Shown one piece after another: positions 49,480-61,450 of a stretch of DNA of 64,000 bases. A program made the translations under genes and the position numbers. A model generated the notes under the pieces. The model ran no database searches. It was given only the letters and a program-made list of their open reading frames with translations, and was not told the origin of the DNA. The number at the start of each line of letters is the position of its first letter. Position 1 is the stretch's first letter. Origin of the DNA: Thermomucor indicae-seudaticae (taxonomy: Eukaryota > Mucoromycota > Mucoromycetes > Mucorales > Lichtheimiaceae); assembly GCA_000787465.1 (NCBI GenBank), contig JSYX01000035.1, positions 41,176-105,175 of the forward strand, in the 5' to 3' direction.

Positions 49480-50318
49480 AAGTTACCATGTTTTTTTGCT
49501 ACTTGCGAAAAGAAAAGAGAAACTTTTGCACGGCAAGACAGTTCTTCATTCTCCTGGTTTTAATCTCAGTGAACAGCACCTGTGAGCAATACATGGGCGC
49601 AAGAATACAAAGGTTGCATGGATTCCTCTGTGTTTGCAATGTCCTTTCGTGGAAGTTGCAGGAAGAGGCTCCGTTCCAGAAGTGGCTACATCGTATCGGA
49701 AGAGGTCCCCTTCCTTTCATGAGCGCACCATGAAAAGTAGATCACGGCACCTTAAACTTTTAGTCGGCCAAGTGTCTAAGGCCACCAACGAGAAATCTTC
49801 TTGTTGAAGTGCGCACTGGCCTCCCGCAACTGGCTGGAGAGATATTGTCTACGGAATTCGCTACGTCGAACATCATTACCGCTTTAACAGATGGTAAGCC
49901 AAACCCAGTTAATTGGAAGCTCTGGCACAGATTTCGTGATAAAATGTGCTTTGGGATGACCCAGTCGGCTGTCCGCTTTCTCGTTTTCTTAACCCACTTT
50001 ACTCTCACATTCAATTACATTTCGATTTAACGATATCAGGCCAGGAAGTGATCACTGATCACCAAATAGAAAACAATCATATTCTCCTGCTTATTGACTT
50101 GGGAAGGCCATTAAATCGAATATCACTGTAGTCGGTTCGCGATGACGCAGTGCGACCGAACTGTTTTGGACAGTTGCTAAGCAGGTGATCAAGGAGACCA
50201 AGCTACATGGTCCAAAAGATACAACATGTGGCCGCACTGTTCTGGAATTCAATAGAAATGTTGCTCGATAGGAAGGATATTATTGTTGTTGAATTAGCAT
50301 TTTTTTATTTTTTCGGAA
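49480..50318. other. Gene-free stretch between RAD4 and BMT2
   Basis: About 840 bases. Overlapping short frames at 49760-50030 on both strands match no family I know. No gene is called. Confidence 0.4.
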
Positions 50319-51183
50319 ATGGCAAGCAAAAGGAAAAAGGCTGTCCCGGTAACAAGACGTAATGACAAGCCAGCTCGATTTAAGCGATCATCAGCCGAAA
50401 CCGCAAGACTTATTCGACGATTCCACGTATTGAACAAGGAGCTTGCTAAATGTGGTTCGGATTCTGCCCGCAGGAAAGAGATCCTGGCTGAAATGGAGGC
50501 CATGGGTGGTCTGGACTGGTATCAGAAAGCCTCACAGCTTGGTCAAAGCAAGACCCGCGGTGGCGACTCTTCGAAATGGCTTGTGAGGGTCTTGCAGGAA
50601 CACGGCTATCGAAAGCCAAACCAGACATTACGATTGCTGGACGTTGGAGCAGTGTCGCCCGATAATTATAAACGACATGCTTCTTGGATATCTGCCAAAC
50701 CGATCGACCTGAATCCTCAGGATCCGCGTATCGAAAAGCAGGACTTTTTGGAAATGGCTCCATCGGCAGAGTTTGATGTCGTATCCCTGAGCTTGGTCGT
50801 CAACTTTGTGGGCGATCCAAAAGACAGAGGTAGTAGACACATCCCGTGTATACCTAGGCCGCACTTCAATTATTATTAACGTTATATAAGGTCGAATGCT
50901 TCTTCACAGTCGCCATTTTCTTGATGGCGCGCGGCTCTTGTTTCTTGTCTTGCCGCTACCATGTATCACCAACTCCCGCTACATGAGCCATGAACACCTC
51001 TTGTCCATGATGCAATCCATGGGTTACACCCGTACCATTGATTATCACTTTTCAAACAAATTAGCCTACTATCTATTTGAGCTGTCTCAGGTGCGAGACT
51101 GCGCAACGTTCAAGAAGAAGCTCCTGCCTGGAAAGGAGGGCGGGAAACGGAATAACTTTGCCATTGTCATTGATCCCTCATAG
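50319..51183 (+). CDS. BMT2: BMT2-type 25S rRNA adenine-N1 methyltransferase
   Basis: SAM-dependent enzyme that makes m1A in domain IV of 25S rRNA in the nucleolus. Two exons (50319-50829, 50891-51183) give 267 residues. The N-terminus is basic (MASKRKKAVPVTRRNDKPAR). The family motif GGLDWYQKASQLGQSK is followed by the SAM-binding LRLLDVGAVSPDNY and IDLNPQDPRIEKQDFLEM, then FDVVSLSLVVNFVGDPKDRG. The second exon resumes with MLLHSRHFLDGARLLFLVLP and ends in a Lys-rich stretch. Confidence 0.93.
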
Positions 51184-51359
51184 AATACATCCGATACCAT
51201 TTGTATATAGCACATTAAATATATAGATAAAAGCCATTCAAGTAGAGGGGTAGATGAACGCGTTTGTTCGCGTAACTGAAACAGAGCGGAATTTCCCCAA
51301 AACTGATTTTACAGGAACAAATATGGGATATACCGCCTTCCTTTATTCGTTCTTTTACT

Positions 51360-52057
51360 ATGCCCGAAGACGAAAAGACGGAAGGACCTTCCCAGGAAAA
51401 GGAACAAGTAGAAAAGGAGACCTCCAACTATCTTGAGATGGAGGACAGTTTTGCGGATCTCAAATATCCAGACGTGTTGCATGCCATTGCGGAAACGAAC
51501 GAACTGAACGTGCCGTGGCGAGATTTAAAAGAGCAGATTAAGGCTGCATTGTTGGAGGTACTCATCTTGATCCCCTTCCTATACAAATTTATTTATTTTT
51601 TTCTGTTTGAATCGATCAGCAATGCGCGATAATGGAAAAGAAGACGACTAGTCAGGAGGTGCTGAAAACGATCGATAGTGTAATGACGAATATTCTGCAT
51701 AGCATCGAGCATCACGACGGGTAAGAAAACAGTTGAAGTATCAGGAAATTAGTTGTTCATTGAAAGGATAGACCACCTTTTACGATACAACGGCTTTGTG
51801 AATTGATTACGGATCCACGAAAACATTATCGAATGTTTATCAAGTATCTGAATGCCATTGAAAAAGTACTATCAGTCACGTCTACATGGAATCAATTTCC
51901 AGAGCACACGGGAAGCAATGGATCAATGGCCAGAAGATATTCGGAAAATGATAGTCTCCTTCCGGTACAAGGACTTATCGATGGAGCAGGAGATTTGGAA
52001 CCCATTCATTTCCAGCAACAAGATGAACGGAACGGGTCGGCAGATCTTGAAAATTAA
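51360..52057 (+). CDS. PPP4R2/Psy4-like regulatory subunit of protein phosphatase 4
   Basis: Targets PP4 to DNA-damage substrates such as phosphorylated H2A. Three exons (51360-51557, 51620-51720, 51772-52057) give 194 residues. The conserved core has LHAIAETNELNVPWRDLKEQ in exon 1 and QRLCELITDPRKHYRMF followed by KYLNAIEKVLSVTSTW in exon 3. The last 60 residues are variable. The protein is short relative to animal PPP4R2, which has a long acidic tail. It follows BMT2 on the same strand, 176 bases on. Confidence 0.85.
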
Positions 52058-52784
52058 CTATGTCCTCTCCTTTTTTCCCCCACTTACACTTAATTTTTCG
52101 GCATTGTACATAACGCATTTTGTCCTCTGAACCGGTCATTGGACCGATCCCGAAAGTTGTAACATGAAAAACTGGTTACTAGACGATGCACGCATAAACA
52201 ACTTATGCTGTAGATCATAATATAAGGGAGTTTAAGCAACCACAGGGTTCTGTTTGCATGCATGTCCCTATTTAACCGTCAGGGTCGCATAAAGATCGTG
52301 TGCGTGGCATGAAAAGCTCTCGTGTCTAAGTGGGATCCGTGTCCTAGCCGATTCGATAATATGTTGTAGACGGACAAACTAACAAAGGTCACCATAGAAA
52401 AAAGGAGAGTTATTATTGCTGATTGAGACAACATTGCAATTAAAAGGTTGAATTTAACATGGTTTTAAATGAGGATGGCAATGGACGTTGTCAACAACAC
52501 CTGGTAAGGCCACATACCAAATATGGACTAATGAAATGCTTTGTACCTATGCCAATGCCGCGCGGGCTGTTTACTTGTGTTGTATCCCCTTATAATGTCC
52601 CTTTTTAATTGCGCACGAACCATCCAAGGCCCCTGCGTGAAAAGGGGGGGGATCCAAGTTGTTTGTATGTTATATTCCGATTGCGCTCCATTCATTCCTC
52701 TTGATATTTCCCGTGTCTCTTCTGCACCCCGTCCCCTTCGATCCCTTTTCCTCTTTCTCTCTTCTTTCTGTGTATTAGTGTAAA
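52058..52784. other. Gene-free stretch before the H2C2 zinc-finger gene
   Basis: About 730 bases with no accepted gene. The last 100 bases are pyrimidine-rich (CTCTTTCTCTC), as before several starts in this window. Confidence 0.5.
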
Positions 52785-54077
52785 ATGAATTCACCCTCGA
52801 CGTCGCATCAGTTTCCTGGACATTTTGATTACAACAGGTTCAGCAACTTCTTTTCACCGCAACCAAAGGAATTATTCGACGATGACAATCAAGTCCCTAC
52901 ACCGGAGCAATTTGATGCCATTGTCAGCAACTACCTCAACAATCTCAGCCCCAAAAAGCGAGACAAGGCATTAGTCGACAAGAAGCGATATCAGTTGATC
53001 CAGCAGGTCCTCAGAGAACCCAGAAACACGGGCATTTCTACAGCTCAGTTTCGCTTTTGGGTCAAGAAGATGTTCCAGCTGAAACCTGGATCCGCCGATC
53101 TAGTTTGCCATGACAACAAACCCGTTGCCATGAGAGAACAGATCTACGATATCCTGGTAAAAGCCCATCGTGATGCCCATCATGGCGGTCGAGACAAGAC
53201 GGCAGCATTGGTAACGCATCGGATTCTTTTTGCGCGATAAGCATTCTTTTGTTCGTTCCATTCTCACTATAAAATATAGGTCCGAAGAAAGTTTTCCTGG
53301 ATTCCAAAGGAACTGGTGGCGAGATTCGTACGGCATTGTCCATTCTGTATTACTCGTCGGAGCGGTGGCCAAAGTCCTGGCAGCATGTACACTCCCAAAG
53401 CAGCAACGGGAGTGGTGGCAGCAGCAGCAGCAGCAGCAGCATCTGGAAACAGCAGTAATATACGCTATGCATTCAACGGTTTTGAAGTATCGAATTTGCT
53501 CCATACGCCTTCCACATTCCAAGAAGATAGCTCCGTCTCTTCTGGGCCGCCGTCTGCTGAATACGAAGTATCTCCACAGCAATTCGTGTCCGGTTCACCT
53601 CCAACCAGACAAGGACTCTTTGAAGAGGAGGACCAACAGCAGCAGCAGCACCAACAGACATTTTACACTTATGGTTCACCTTCGTTTATCAATGGCGGTA
53701 CACTTCGAACCATAGATCCATCGCAGTCGCCCATTCTTTATTCGCAGCAACAACAAAACTACTCGCAGCATTATTACTATCCCAACGTTCTGGGCATATA
53801 CAACCATTTGGCGGCGGCAACAGAAGCAGTCGACGGTCCCTCTATAAACATGATGGGTTCTGTCGCAGAGACAACTTCAGACATACTCGCACATCATCAA
53901 CAGCAGCATAATACTCTTCATCCATCATGCAACATCACTTCTTACAATCAGACAACGACAAACTCCTACGATCCATCATCAAGTACAGCAACTTACGGAC
54001 AACCAACAGTGCCATATGATACTTCGGACGATATGCCTCTGCAACCAGACTATGAGACTTATGGAATCCCCTCTTGA
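52785..54077 (+). CDS. Protein with an integrase-type H2C2 zinc finger (NOL4-like), probably domesticated
   Basis: Two exons (52785-53210, 53280-54077) give 407 residues. The N-terminal third has VPTPEQFDAIVSNYLNNLSP, then RFWVKKMFQL and REQIYDILVKAHRDAHHGGR. The spliced product shows HRDAHHGGRDKTAAL, then KFSWIPKELVARFVRHCPFC. This is the HHCC zinc-binding arrangement of retroviral and Gypsy integrases, and also of the host protein family resembling nucleolar protein 4. No catalytic integrase domain, protease or reverse transcriptase follows. The rest is a low-complexity tail with an Ala run, Gln runs and many Tyr, Ser and Thr. It is most likely a host nuclear factor. Function unknown. Confidence 0.8.
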
Positions 54078-54201
54078 AGATAGTCACTAGTTTTTCCCTT
54101 TCCGTTTTCCCTCAAGTATCATGTATTAGCCAACAGCAGTAATTAAATTTCAACTTAACGTTTCTTTACGATTACTAACTGGAAACAAGTACTACAAGAC
54201 G

Positions 54202-55250
54202 TCATGATGCTCCCGGAGCTTGAACGTTTTCTTGTTCTACTTCTTCTTCTGTGGGTATCTCTACACCTTGTGCCCGGTTTCCCTCGATCAGCCATCGACT
54301 ATATATATAGAGTTCTAAAGTGTCAGTCGTATTTCGTCTCTCTCTCTCTCTGTTTAACTTCGCACGTACAGCAACCGTGGTGTAGCTAACCATCGCCGCC
54401 CTCGACTGGCCGGATCTCGCGGCCAAACATCCTCGAAAAAGTAATATACGTGTCCTACAGCGATACCCAATAGGTCACTCGTGGGTAGTTGTCCACTTAT
54501 TAAAAGCGAGAAGCACAGTAAAACCCATGGAAGATATGGTGCGCGAAATGTCATGATACCCAGGAAATTCAATCGAGCGTATCGGTTGCGCCTTGCCCAA
54601 ACGTATACCATCGTGAATGCCAAAGGGGATCCCAGAAATGGCATGTAAGCAAATGAAAATAAGCTCTAAAGAAGTTCATGAAGGTTTCTGCCTCAGCAAT
54701 ACTCTTTCCTTTTCTTACCGCACAGATAACCAGTGCGATGCCCGAAAAGACCAGGAGCCAGACATAATCGGCTGGTCGGTTTCGAAAAAAGCTTTCCTCC
54801 ATCATTCGCGAATACCGAGCACTGGTAGTAAAGGGTGCCAACGTTCAATCGACTTTTTGCCCACAACCAGCTTTCTTCTTCTGATCCTTACAAGAAAAAG
54901 ATGTGGAATACCAGGTCGAGCGATACCGGCCCAAAGTACATAAAGTTTGTAATCAACCGCCACCACTATATACATATATCCCTTTAACGTCAACTGTCTA
55001 CCCCGTCGTCTCTCCTCTCCCTTTTCAAACCTGATACCCATGGACAATCTTGTCAAAGTTCAACCAGAGCTGCAACGGATGAACAAACCCCAATTGCTAA
55101 AATGAAGGCATGTCGGTCTTTTCTAACCGGTAATAATGCTCGATCGAAAGAAAAACTTACAACAGCGAGACTGGTCAGGCAAGAGGCAGTGACATAGACG
55201 CGAGTAACTGGAGGAATATCGGTGTACCAGGTCTCGAACGGTGACGGCAT
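54202..55250 (-). CDS. Derlin (Der1-like) ERAD membrane protein
   Basis: Rhomboid-like pseudoprotease that helps move misfolded proteins out of the ER. Six exons are visible, starting at 55161-55250 (MPSPFETWYTDIPPVTRVYV). Exon 2 is QLGFVHPLQLWLNFDKIVHG; then WRLITNFMYFGPVSLDLVFH; then RYSRMMEESFFRNRPADYV. Exon 5 holds the hydrophobic core with LNFLGIMTFRAPYLPWVLL and DLLGIAVGHVYYFFEDVWP. The last exon (about 54202-54304) is acidic: GVEIPTEEEVEQENVQ. The family GxxxG-like helix and the WR motif are kept. A TG/CA microsatellite abuts the start codon. Confidence 0.95.
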
Positions 55251-55258
55251 CAAGAGGG

Positions 55259-55285
55259 GTGTGTGTGTGTGTGTGTGTGTGTGTG
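55259..55285. repeat. (GT)n microsatellite just before the Derlin start
   Basis: About 13 GT units, seen directly. On the Derlin strand it is a CA run ending eight bases before the ATG, so it probably lies in the 5' leader. Confidence 0.95.
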
Positions 55286-56455
55286 CTTAATGTCGACAAC
55301 ACAATCGTTTCCAGGAACAAAGCAGCCAATGGCTGGCGTTCACGAATTTCCCGTTTAATTTATAATAGCTTTACAGGGACATATGGACATACAATACAAA
55401 TCAATGCCCTAAGCGATGGGGTTTGATTATCCGTGAACATTGTCATGGCTCATTCGCTTTCTGTTTCGTTTACATTATCTACTGGTAGCCACCTATCTCC
55501 AGTCTTTGCCGCATAGAAGATAAACTCATACAATGCCTTTGAAGAAATGCGCTGCCTTGCCTTATTACTCACTATATCGTAAACCTGGCTTCTGTCACAC
55601 AAAGCTGTCTGCCCGCTTTTCCTCAGGACTTATGACAACAAGCTTTTGTTACCCTGGATATTCAATCTATGATTGAATCCACACCCTTATCGACAGATTA
55701 TGCAAAACTGTCTTCATATACCCCGTTATTTTGCTGATACAGATCGTGCTAAACGCCAGAAGGGTGGTGATTGCAACGAAGACTTTCTTTCTAACACCCT
55801 TACCGACCTCTTCAGTTTCGAAAGGGCTCGTCCATATTCTTTGCCAAATGAACTTGACAGATTGCCAGTCATGTATTTCATCTTTCGATAGTCTTTCAAA
55901 GGGTAAGTCCCGGCTCTAATGTCATGATGACCAACCTGTTTACTTCTGGCCACGTTATTGCACAGCAGACCGTAATAATAACTTTTCAGAAGCTGAATCC
56001 GGGTAACGCCCTTAGGAAATGAATGGTATGCATCCTTCGTTGGCGAACACAAACAATACCACTGCATCAACGTTGCCGATCTATCACTATTCCGTGCGCT
56101 CTGCATGCATTGTTTCTTGTTCTTCCCCTGATCCAATCACCTCTACTACTGCCCAATCCTGTCCATCTCACGTTGCTGCTGCTACGGTCGGTAACAGCGA
56201 GAGCAGTTGCGAAGTCAAGAGTGACACGGAGACCACCCCTCCATCGCATGTCAAGTTTTTGACAGTTCCACTGTGCGTGTCTTGAATGTTCAGTAATATA
56301 CTTGCAGCATGGATAATGAAACCACCACGTCCTACTTAATAGAGAAGAACAATGATAATGACATTCTGTGCAACAATATCCCTTATTAACCATATTCGAG
56401 CCTCATGCTTGGACTCTTTCCATTCTCTCTTTTTCTCCTTTGAGTCAACTCAATC
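55286..56455. other. Gene-free stretch between Derlin and the globin gene
   Basis: About 1.2 kb holding two divergent promoters. Small frames (for example 56019-56285, Ser/Thr-rich) lack any sign of function. Confidence 0.45.
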
Positions 56456-57216
56456 ATGGAGGGATCGCTTGATTGCGGTGGCGACAAACCGCCAGGAAAG
56501 ACATTTCGCAGGTTTTTCTGTCGCAAGACAATAGTAACAACCACCAATGTGGATAACAATATTCCAGCACCTACACAGCCTGAAATCGACCTTGTCCGGG
56601 ACAGTTGGGAAAGCGTGTCCCAGAAACGGCATCCTGATGATGAAGAAACCGTTTCGCCTACTCATGCTTTTGGCTTGGCATTTTATGATGCCCTGTTTGG
56701 AATGGACAGCGACCTAAAACTTCTGTTTACCAATATTTTTCAGCAAGCCAGAGCCTTGACCGGCATGATTTCGTATATCACACAGGCTCCCGCCGTGGCT
56801 GGTCCGTCACCTTGCCCTTTTCCCGGTAAAAAGAACAACGAGGCGACAACAATACGTGAGATCAATGCACGCAAAAGGGCTCGTCAGCCGTCGGAAGAAG
56901 GGGATCCAGCAAGGATAGTCCGTCAGCTGCGCGAATTAGGGGCTCGCCACTATTATTACAATGTTCACCCGGAGCAACTGTCCCTGGTGGGTCCCGCTTT
57001 TGTGGAGGCCCTGAAGGTTCGGTTAGGCGATGAATACACGGACGAAATCGGCGATGCATGGCTAAGTGTAAGAAAAAGGACTCTGATTTTGTCATAATTC
57101 GGTATCAACTTCTGACATAGGCACATGCGTTTGCTGCTTACCACATGCGCCTAGGTCTTGAGTCCCGCCTGGGTTGGGACTCGAGAATTCCGAGAACCCA
57201 CTGCAGTCTCCAATGA
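56456..57216 (+). CDS. Globin-domain protein with a long insertion
   Basis: Two exons (56456-57067, 57121-57216) give 235 residues. The globin fold is recognisable: A helix VRDSWESV, B-C region AFGLAFYDALFGMDSDLKLL, E region ARALTGMISYI, F region LRELGARHYYYNVHPEQLSL with the proximal His in ARHYYY, then GPAFVEALKVRLGDEYTDEI and the H helix AHAFAAYHM. About 50 residues (Pro, Arg, Glu-rich) are inserted between the E and F helices. The N-terminus has basic and Cys residues (FRRFFCRK). No flavin reductase domain follows, so it is not a flavohemoglobin. It probably binds heme and senses or handles oxygen or NO; the role is unknown. Confidence 0.8.
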
Positions 57217-57342
57217 AGAAGAATAAAAGTCCGCACTGCCCTCTTCATTTTCCCTCTTCTCTCTTTCTTATATGTCTAAGGAACTTTGAATTAAAGCGTT
57301 TTTTTGCATATACATTCTTATTATATATACCCGCCACCATTC

Positions 57343-58385
57343 ATGAGCGTATCCATTGCTGATATTTTTGAAGACTATGTTGAAAGTAAATGTCTACCGC
57401 ATGTAACCCGCTACATACACATATCCTTACACTGAATGATAGGTCTACAAAACCTGCCTGCCGAAATTGACCAAAATATGCATGAGCTGCGTAGCATGGA
57501 TGAGGAATTCCAACGCAAGCGTCTTTTATATAATGGCCTATGGGCAGAAAGATATTTATGATCGATATATATATAGGCATCCGGGAGTCGTATACGAAAC
57601 ACCGTCGATCCTATGCCAAGATACTAAGAGCAAGCGGAAACGGAGCGCCATCGTCATCACCAAACACTAATCTGGCTGCTTCTCGTGCGCAACTAGACAA
57701 GGAATACCGTCGTGCTGTGCAGAAACAAGATCAAAAGATCGAATTGGCCATGCGCATGTACGATCTGGTTTCACGACACATTGAACGCATCGATTCTCAA
57801 ATGGCCAAAAGCGGGATCAATGACGGTGACTGGATTGGACAACGTCCAACCACTGGATCAGCTGCCTTACGACGATCCTGGGATGACACTTGGCGCAACA
57901 ATGAAGGTACCTCGAGACGAGTTTAATAGTGAAACCTTAATTAAACTGACGACGTTGTCAGCGTCTCGAAAACGTGGAATAGCCAATGGCCCTTCATCGT
58001 TTAGAAAAAGGTAAATAATAAAGGAAAAAGAAAGGAAAAACCAACTTCTTTCTCCTTGGAAAGAGAAGGGGAAAGAAGGGCTGATTTGGGGGTGAGCTAC
58101 AGGACCCATCACTCATCAAGACCTCATCCGTCCTCTCCCGCCAGCCACCACGGCGCTCTGGCCGAACTCGACATTGATCCAAACGAACCCCGATATTGCA
58201 TCTGTAACCAGGTGTCCTTCGGCGACATGGTAGCCTGCGATGGCGAGAACTGTGAAAAGGAATGGTTTCATTACGCATGCGTCGGCCTCGTTGAACCGCC
58301 AGCCGGCAAGTGGTTTTGCGACGATTGCGCAGCAGAAGACAATTATCGAAAAAAGCTTAAAAGAATGAATGAAGAATTCAATTGA
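57343..58385 (+). CDS. ING-family PHD finger protein (with an apparent frame break)
   Basis: Chromatin reader of H3K4me3 in histone acetyltransferase or deacetylase complexes. The N-terminal ING helix reads [20 protein letters not shown] and later [20 protein letters not shown]. The C-terminal PHD finger is [20 protein letters not shown], then [13 protein letters not shown] and [11 protein letters not shown], with all metal ligands present. Start at 57343 ([14 protein letters not shown]). The linker between the helix and the finger ([15 protein letters not shown] and on) lies one frame away from the helix exon. The change occurs at the AAAA run at 57807-57810, with no usable splice site. The linker frame joins the PHD exon correctly through an ordinary intron. 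Confidence 0.88.
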
Positions 58386-58474
58386 TCTATCTACTTAATT
58401 AATAAAGAAATGTAAAGGAAGCGTTCTATTGTATATGCGACGTTGGGAGGGGTGAAAGCGGGAGGGTATGGTTT

Positions 58475-61450
58475 TTATGACCGAGACAACAGTTCTTGAG
58501 CCTGAGGAGTAAACAGACCACGACCAGACAACAGGTCAACCAACGGACGGTGCTCGTACCACCATGCACCGCGTGGCTTCCGGTTCTTGAGATCCGTCAC
58601 TGGCAAAAGCTCCTTAACCGAGCTGTAAATGACATCTGCACCGGAAATGCCAACCACAGCAGCCGATTCGGGTGATCGCGTCAACTCCACCGGTGCAGCT
58701 AATTTCTGTTCAAAGGCCTTCGAAAGAGCTTCAGAAGAGTGCTGTTCCAAAAACTCGATGCCGCGCATGGCCAGTCGCGTAGCACGAATACGGTCCATGG
58801 GCGACGGTGTTCCGCCTTGCTGAATGTGACCCAACACTGCCGTGCGCGAGTCAAACAGCTGATGTCCTTCGTCCTTCAAAATGTTGCTGATCACATCGGT
58901 CGTATACGTGTCACTGACGCTCTCCGTACGCAAAATGATTCGTCCTTCCGACTTGTCCGCGTCATCGTCCATATACAACGCCATCAGATGCTTTACATCC
59001 GACTGCAGCCGAGACAATGAGATACCTTCCTCTGGAATGTAGATCGTGTTGGCACCAGTAGCCAAGCCAGCTTCCACAGCCAGATAGCCCGAACGCCCGC
59101 CTTGTACTTCAACCACAAACACACGGCGACGCGAAGATCGTGCGGATTGCACAATCGCATCGCATGCGCTCACGATTGCATTCAAAGACGTGTCTGAACC
59201 AAGCGAATAATCCGTGCCGGGTACATTGTTGGACACCGTGGCCGGGATATGGCACATTGGAATGCACAAGGATGGGTACTTTTCTCTGGCCTCCTCGAGC
59301 TTCATGAGCGCAGTAAACGCCTCAAACCCACCAATGAGCATGAGTGCTTGAATGTTGTGCTGCTGGATCTGGTACGCAACCATGCCCATATCGACGTCAA
59401 TGCCGGGAACGTCGCGGTTGGTGCCGAGCTCAGAACCGCCATGCGAAGTCCATCCGTCGACGCTGATCCACGAGAGCTCTTCGAGCGAGCCGCGGACGAG
59501 ACCAGGGAACCCATTGTAGACACCAAAGGCGCGGTGGCCGCGGTTCAGGGCGCAGCGGACGGCGGTCCGAGTGGCCGCGTTCATGCCGCCGGCAGGAGCA
59601 CCTATATGGATAATCGCGATACGGAGTTGGAGATGTGGAGGCAAAAGACGGCTCTTGTCGTCCAGGATGGTGCTGGCATTATACGCTTCGTATTCTTCAG
59701 CAAACTGAGGATCACGCAGTTCCATGGCACGGGCAAAGTTCTTTTCGCTGATGGCCTTGGCAACTTCGTGCGTCAGTTCGACGGCCTTCATCAGAGGTCC
59801 TGAGGTCACTTTGTTGCTGCTCATGCCGATAAGCGGCGAGGGCGTGTCGGGCGTGGAGCGCAGCACGGCCTCGACGGCCTCCACGCTTTGGATGGTAGCC
59901 AGAATACGGTCGTAAGCTGCAGGCGAGCCGCCACGCTGCGTATGACCGAGGGTCGTCACACGGGTATCCAGCTTGAGACGCTCCGAGAGAACATTCTTAA
60001 TGTGTTCTGCCTTGATGGGCCGGAGTGACTTGTCAATAGCACCTTCGGCGACAATGATGACCGTCTTGCGCTTGCCGAGTTGACGATGACGCTGCGCAAC
60101 CGTGCACAGGACAGTCTCCCAGTCGTCCTCTACCGGTGGACGCTCAGGGATAAAGACAAAGTCAGCACCTGTAGCAATACCTGCCATAAGCGCGAGCCAG
60201 CCACAGTGGCGACCCATGACCTCAATCACGAAAGCGCGCGAATGAGACAAGGCGGTGGTATTGATTGAGTCCACACTCTCACATATACGATGAAGCGAAG
60301 TGACGGCGCCAATAGTAATGTCAGTACTCGACATGTCATTGTCGATCGATCCCACAAGGCCCACGATCGTAAGATGCTTGTACGTCGAAGCCTCCTCTTC
60401 CGTGATTCTTCCCGTCTCTTTCAATTCTTCCACAAGACCACCCCACTCGGACCGGAACACATCCGCACCCGTTAGCGAACCATCACCACCACAGACAATA
60501 AGCGAGTCGATTCCTTTTTTGACAAGGTTTTCGGCAGCCTTGAGACGGCCTTCGCGTGTCTTGAATGCCATACATCTGGCCGTACCGATCGTAGTGCCAC
60601 CCTAATGTTCTCGTCTCATTAAACCAAGCTGAATTCCCCCCTGCCTCGACCTCCATAACCCAAGTTACTAACCACAGCCAGCCAACCGCGAACACTTTTC
60701 CAGTCCATTTTGCGAATGCACTTGCCACCGTCCACGAGACCTTGATAACCTTCATAAATGGCATAGACTTCGCAGCCTTTCGAGATACCGTAACGGACCA
60801 CGGCACGAACAACGGCGTTCATTCCGGGCGCGTCACCACCGGAAGTCAAGACACCAATCTTCCGACGCTGACCAGCGGGTTGAGCGGCCCTTTGAACCGA
60901 CAGAGGCACAGCGGCAGCATCCGTCCTTAAATGTTCTTGGCCAAGAAGACTCGGGAACGCCGGCTTGTCAGAGAAGACAATAATGTTTCGTAGAGGGTCG
61001 AGCGCGTAGACCTTGGTTGCTTGAACCTCTTGGGAAACCGACAATGCTGGTTTCTCCTGGAACGGAGCACCGATCGAATTCAGTTGCACTTTGACTTTCT
61101 GTACAAGCTGCTGTTGAGCCCCAAAAGTAATAACGTTTCAAGGAATGCTTAACACTTGCCTCGATATCAGGAGCCGTCAAGACAATGCTGGTTTCTTCCA
61201 AGGACCAATCGAGGTCGGCAGGCGGTTCAGCTCGACGCATGGCCGAGATACTCAAGGACACTTTAATGGTCACGTCTGTTGTCAGCGCATGAGCGTCACC
61301 CTTGAGCTTCAACCAGACTCGACGTTCATTGATATGGTCTTCTTGGTCTAAAATCTTTTCGAACCCAAATGTCGTATAGAATACGAGTGTACGCTCAAAG
61401 TCTTCTGGAGTGCTTGCATGAAGTACTATATGAGAAAGTCCTTGGGACAT
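58475..61450 (-). CDS. 6-phosphofructokinase with N-terminal glyoxalase-like domain
   Basis: Glycolytic enzyme that phosphorylates fructose-6-phosphate with ATP. Three exons (58475-60601, 60673-61110, 61160-61450) give 951 residues, typical for fungal PFKs. Residues 1 to about 110 resemble a glyoxalase fold ([20 protein letters not shown]). The catalytic half starts at about residue 180: [15 protein letters not shown], then [11 protein letters not shown] and the active-site block [11 protein letters not shown]. The regulatory half has GGFEAFTAL in place of GGDGS and so binds effectors instead of substrate. Intron 1 has a GC donor (GAG followed by GCAAGT). Confidence 0.96.

Noticed and set aside
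52785..54077. Calling this a Gypsy retrotransposon integrase
   Set aside because: Only the zinc finger is present; no catalytic core, other pol domains or LTRs flank it.
57462..57562. A fifth GC-AG intron in the ING gene
   Set aside because: Frame also allows a GT donor four codons-worth of bases later (GTCTTT), so the GC donor is not required.
59249..59803. A 184-codon plus-strand frame inside phosphofructokinase
   Set aside because: Antisense shadow of a GC-rich, conserved coding region.
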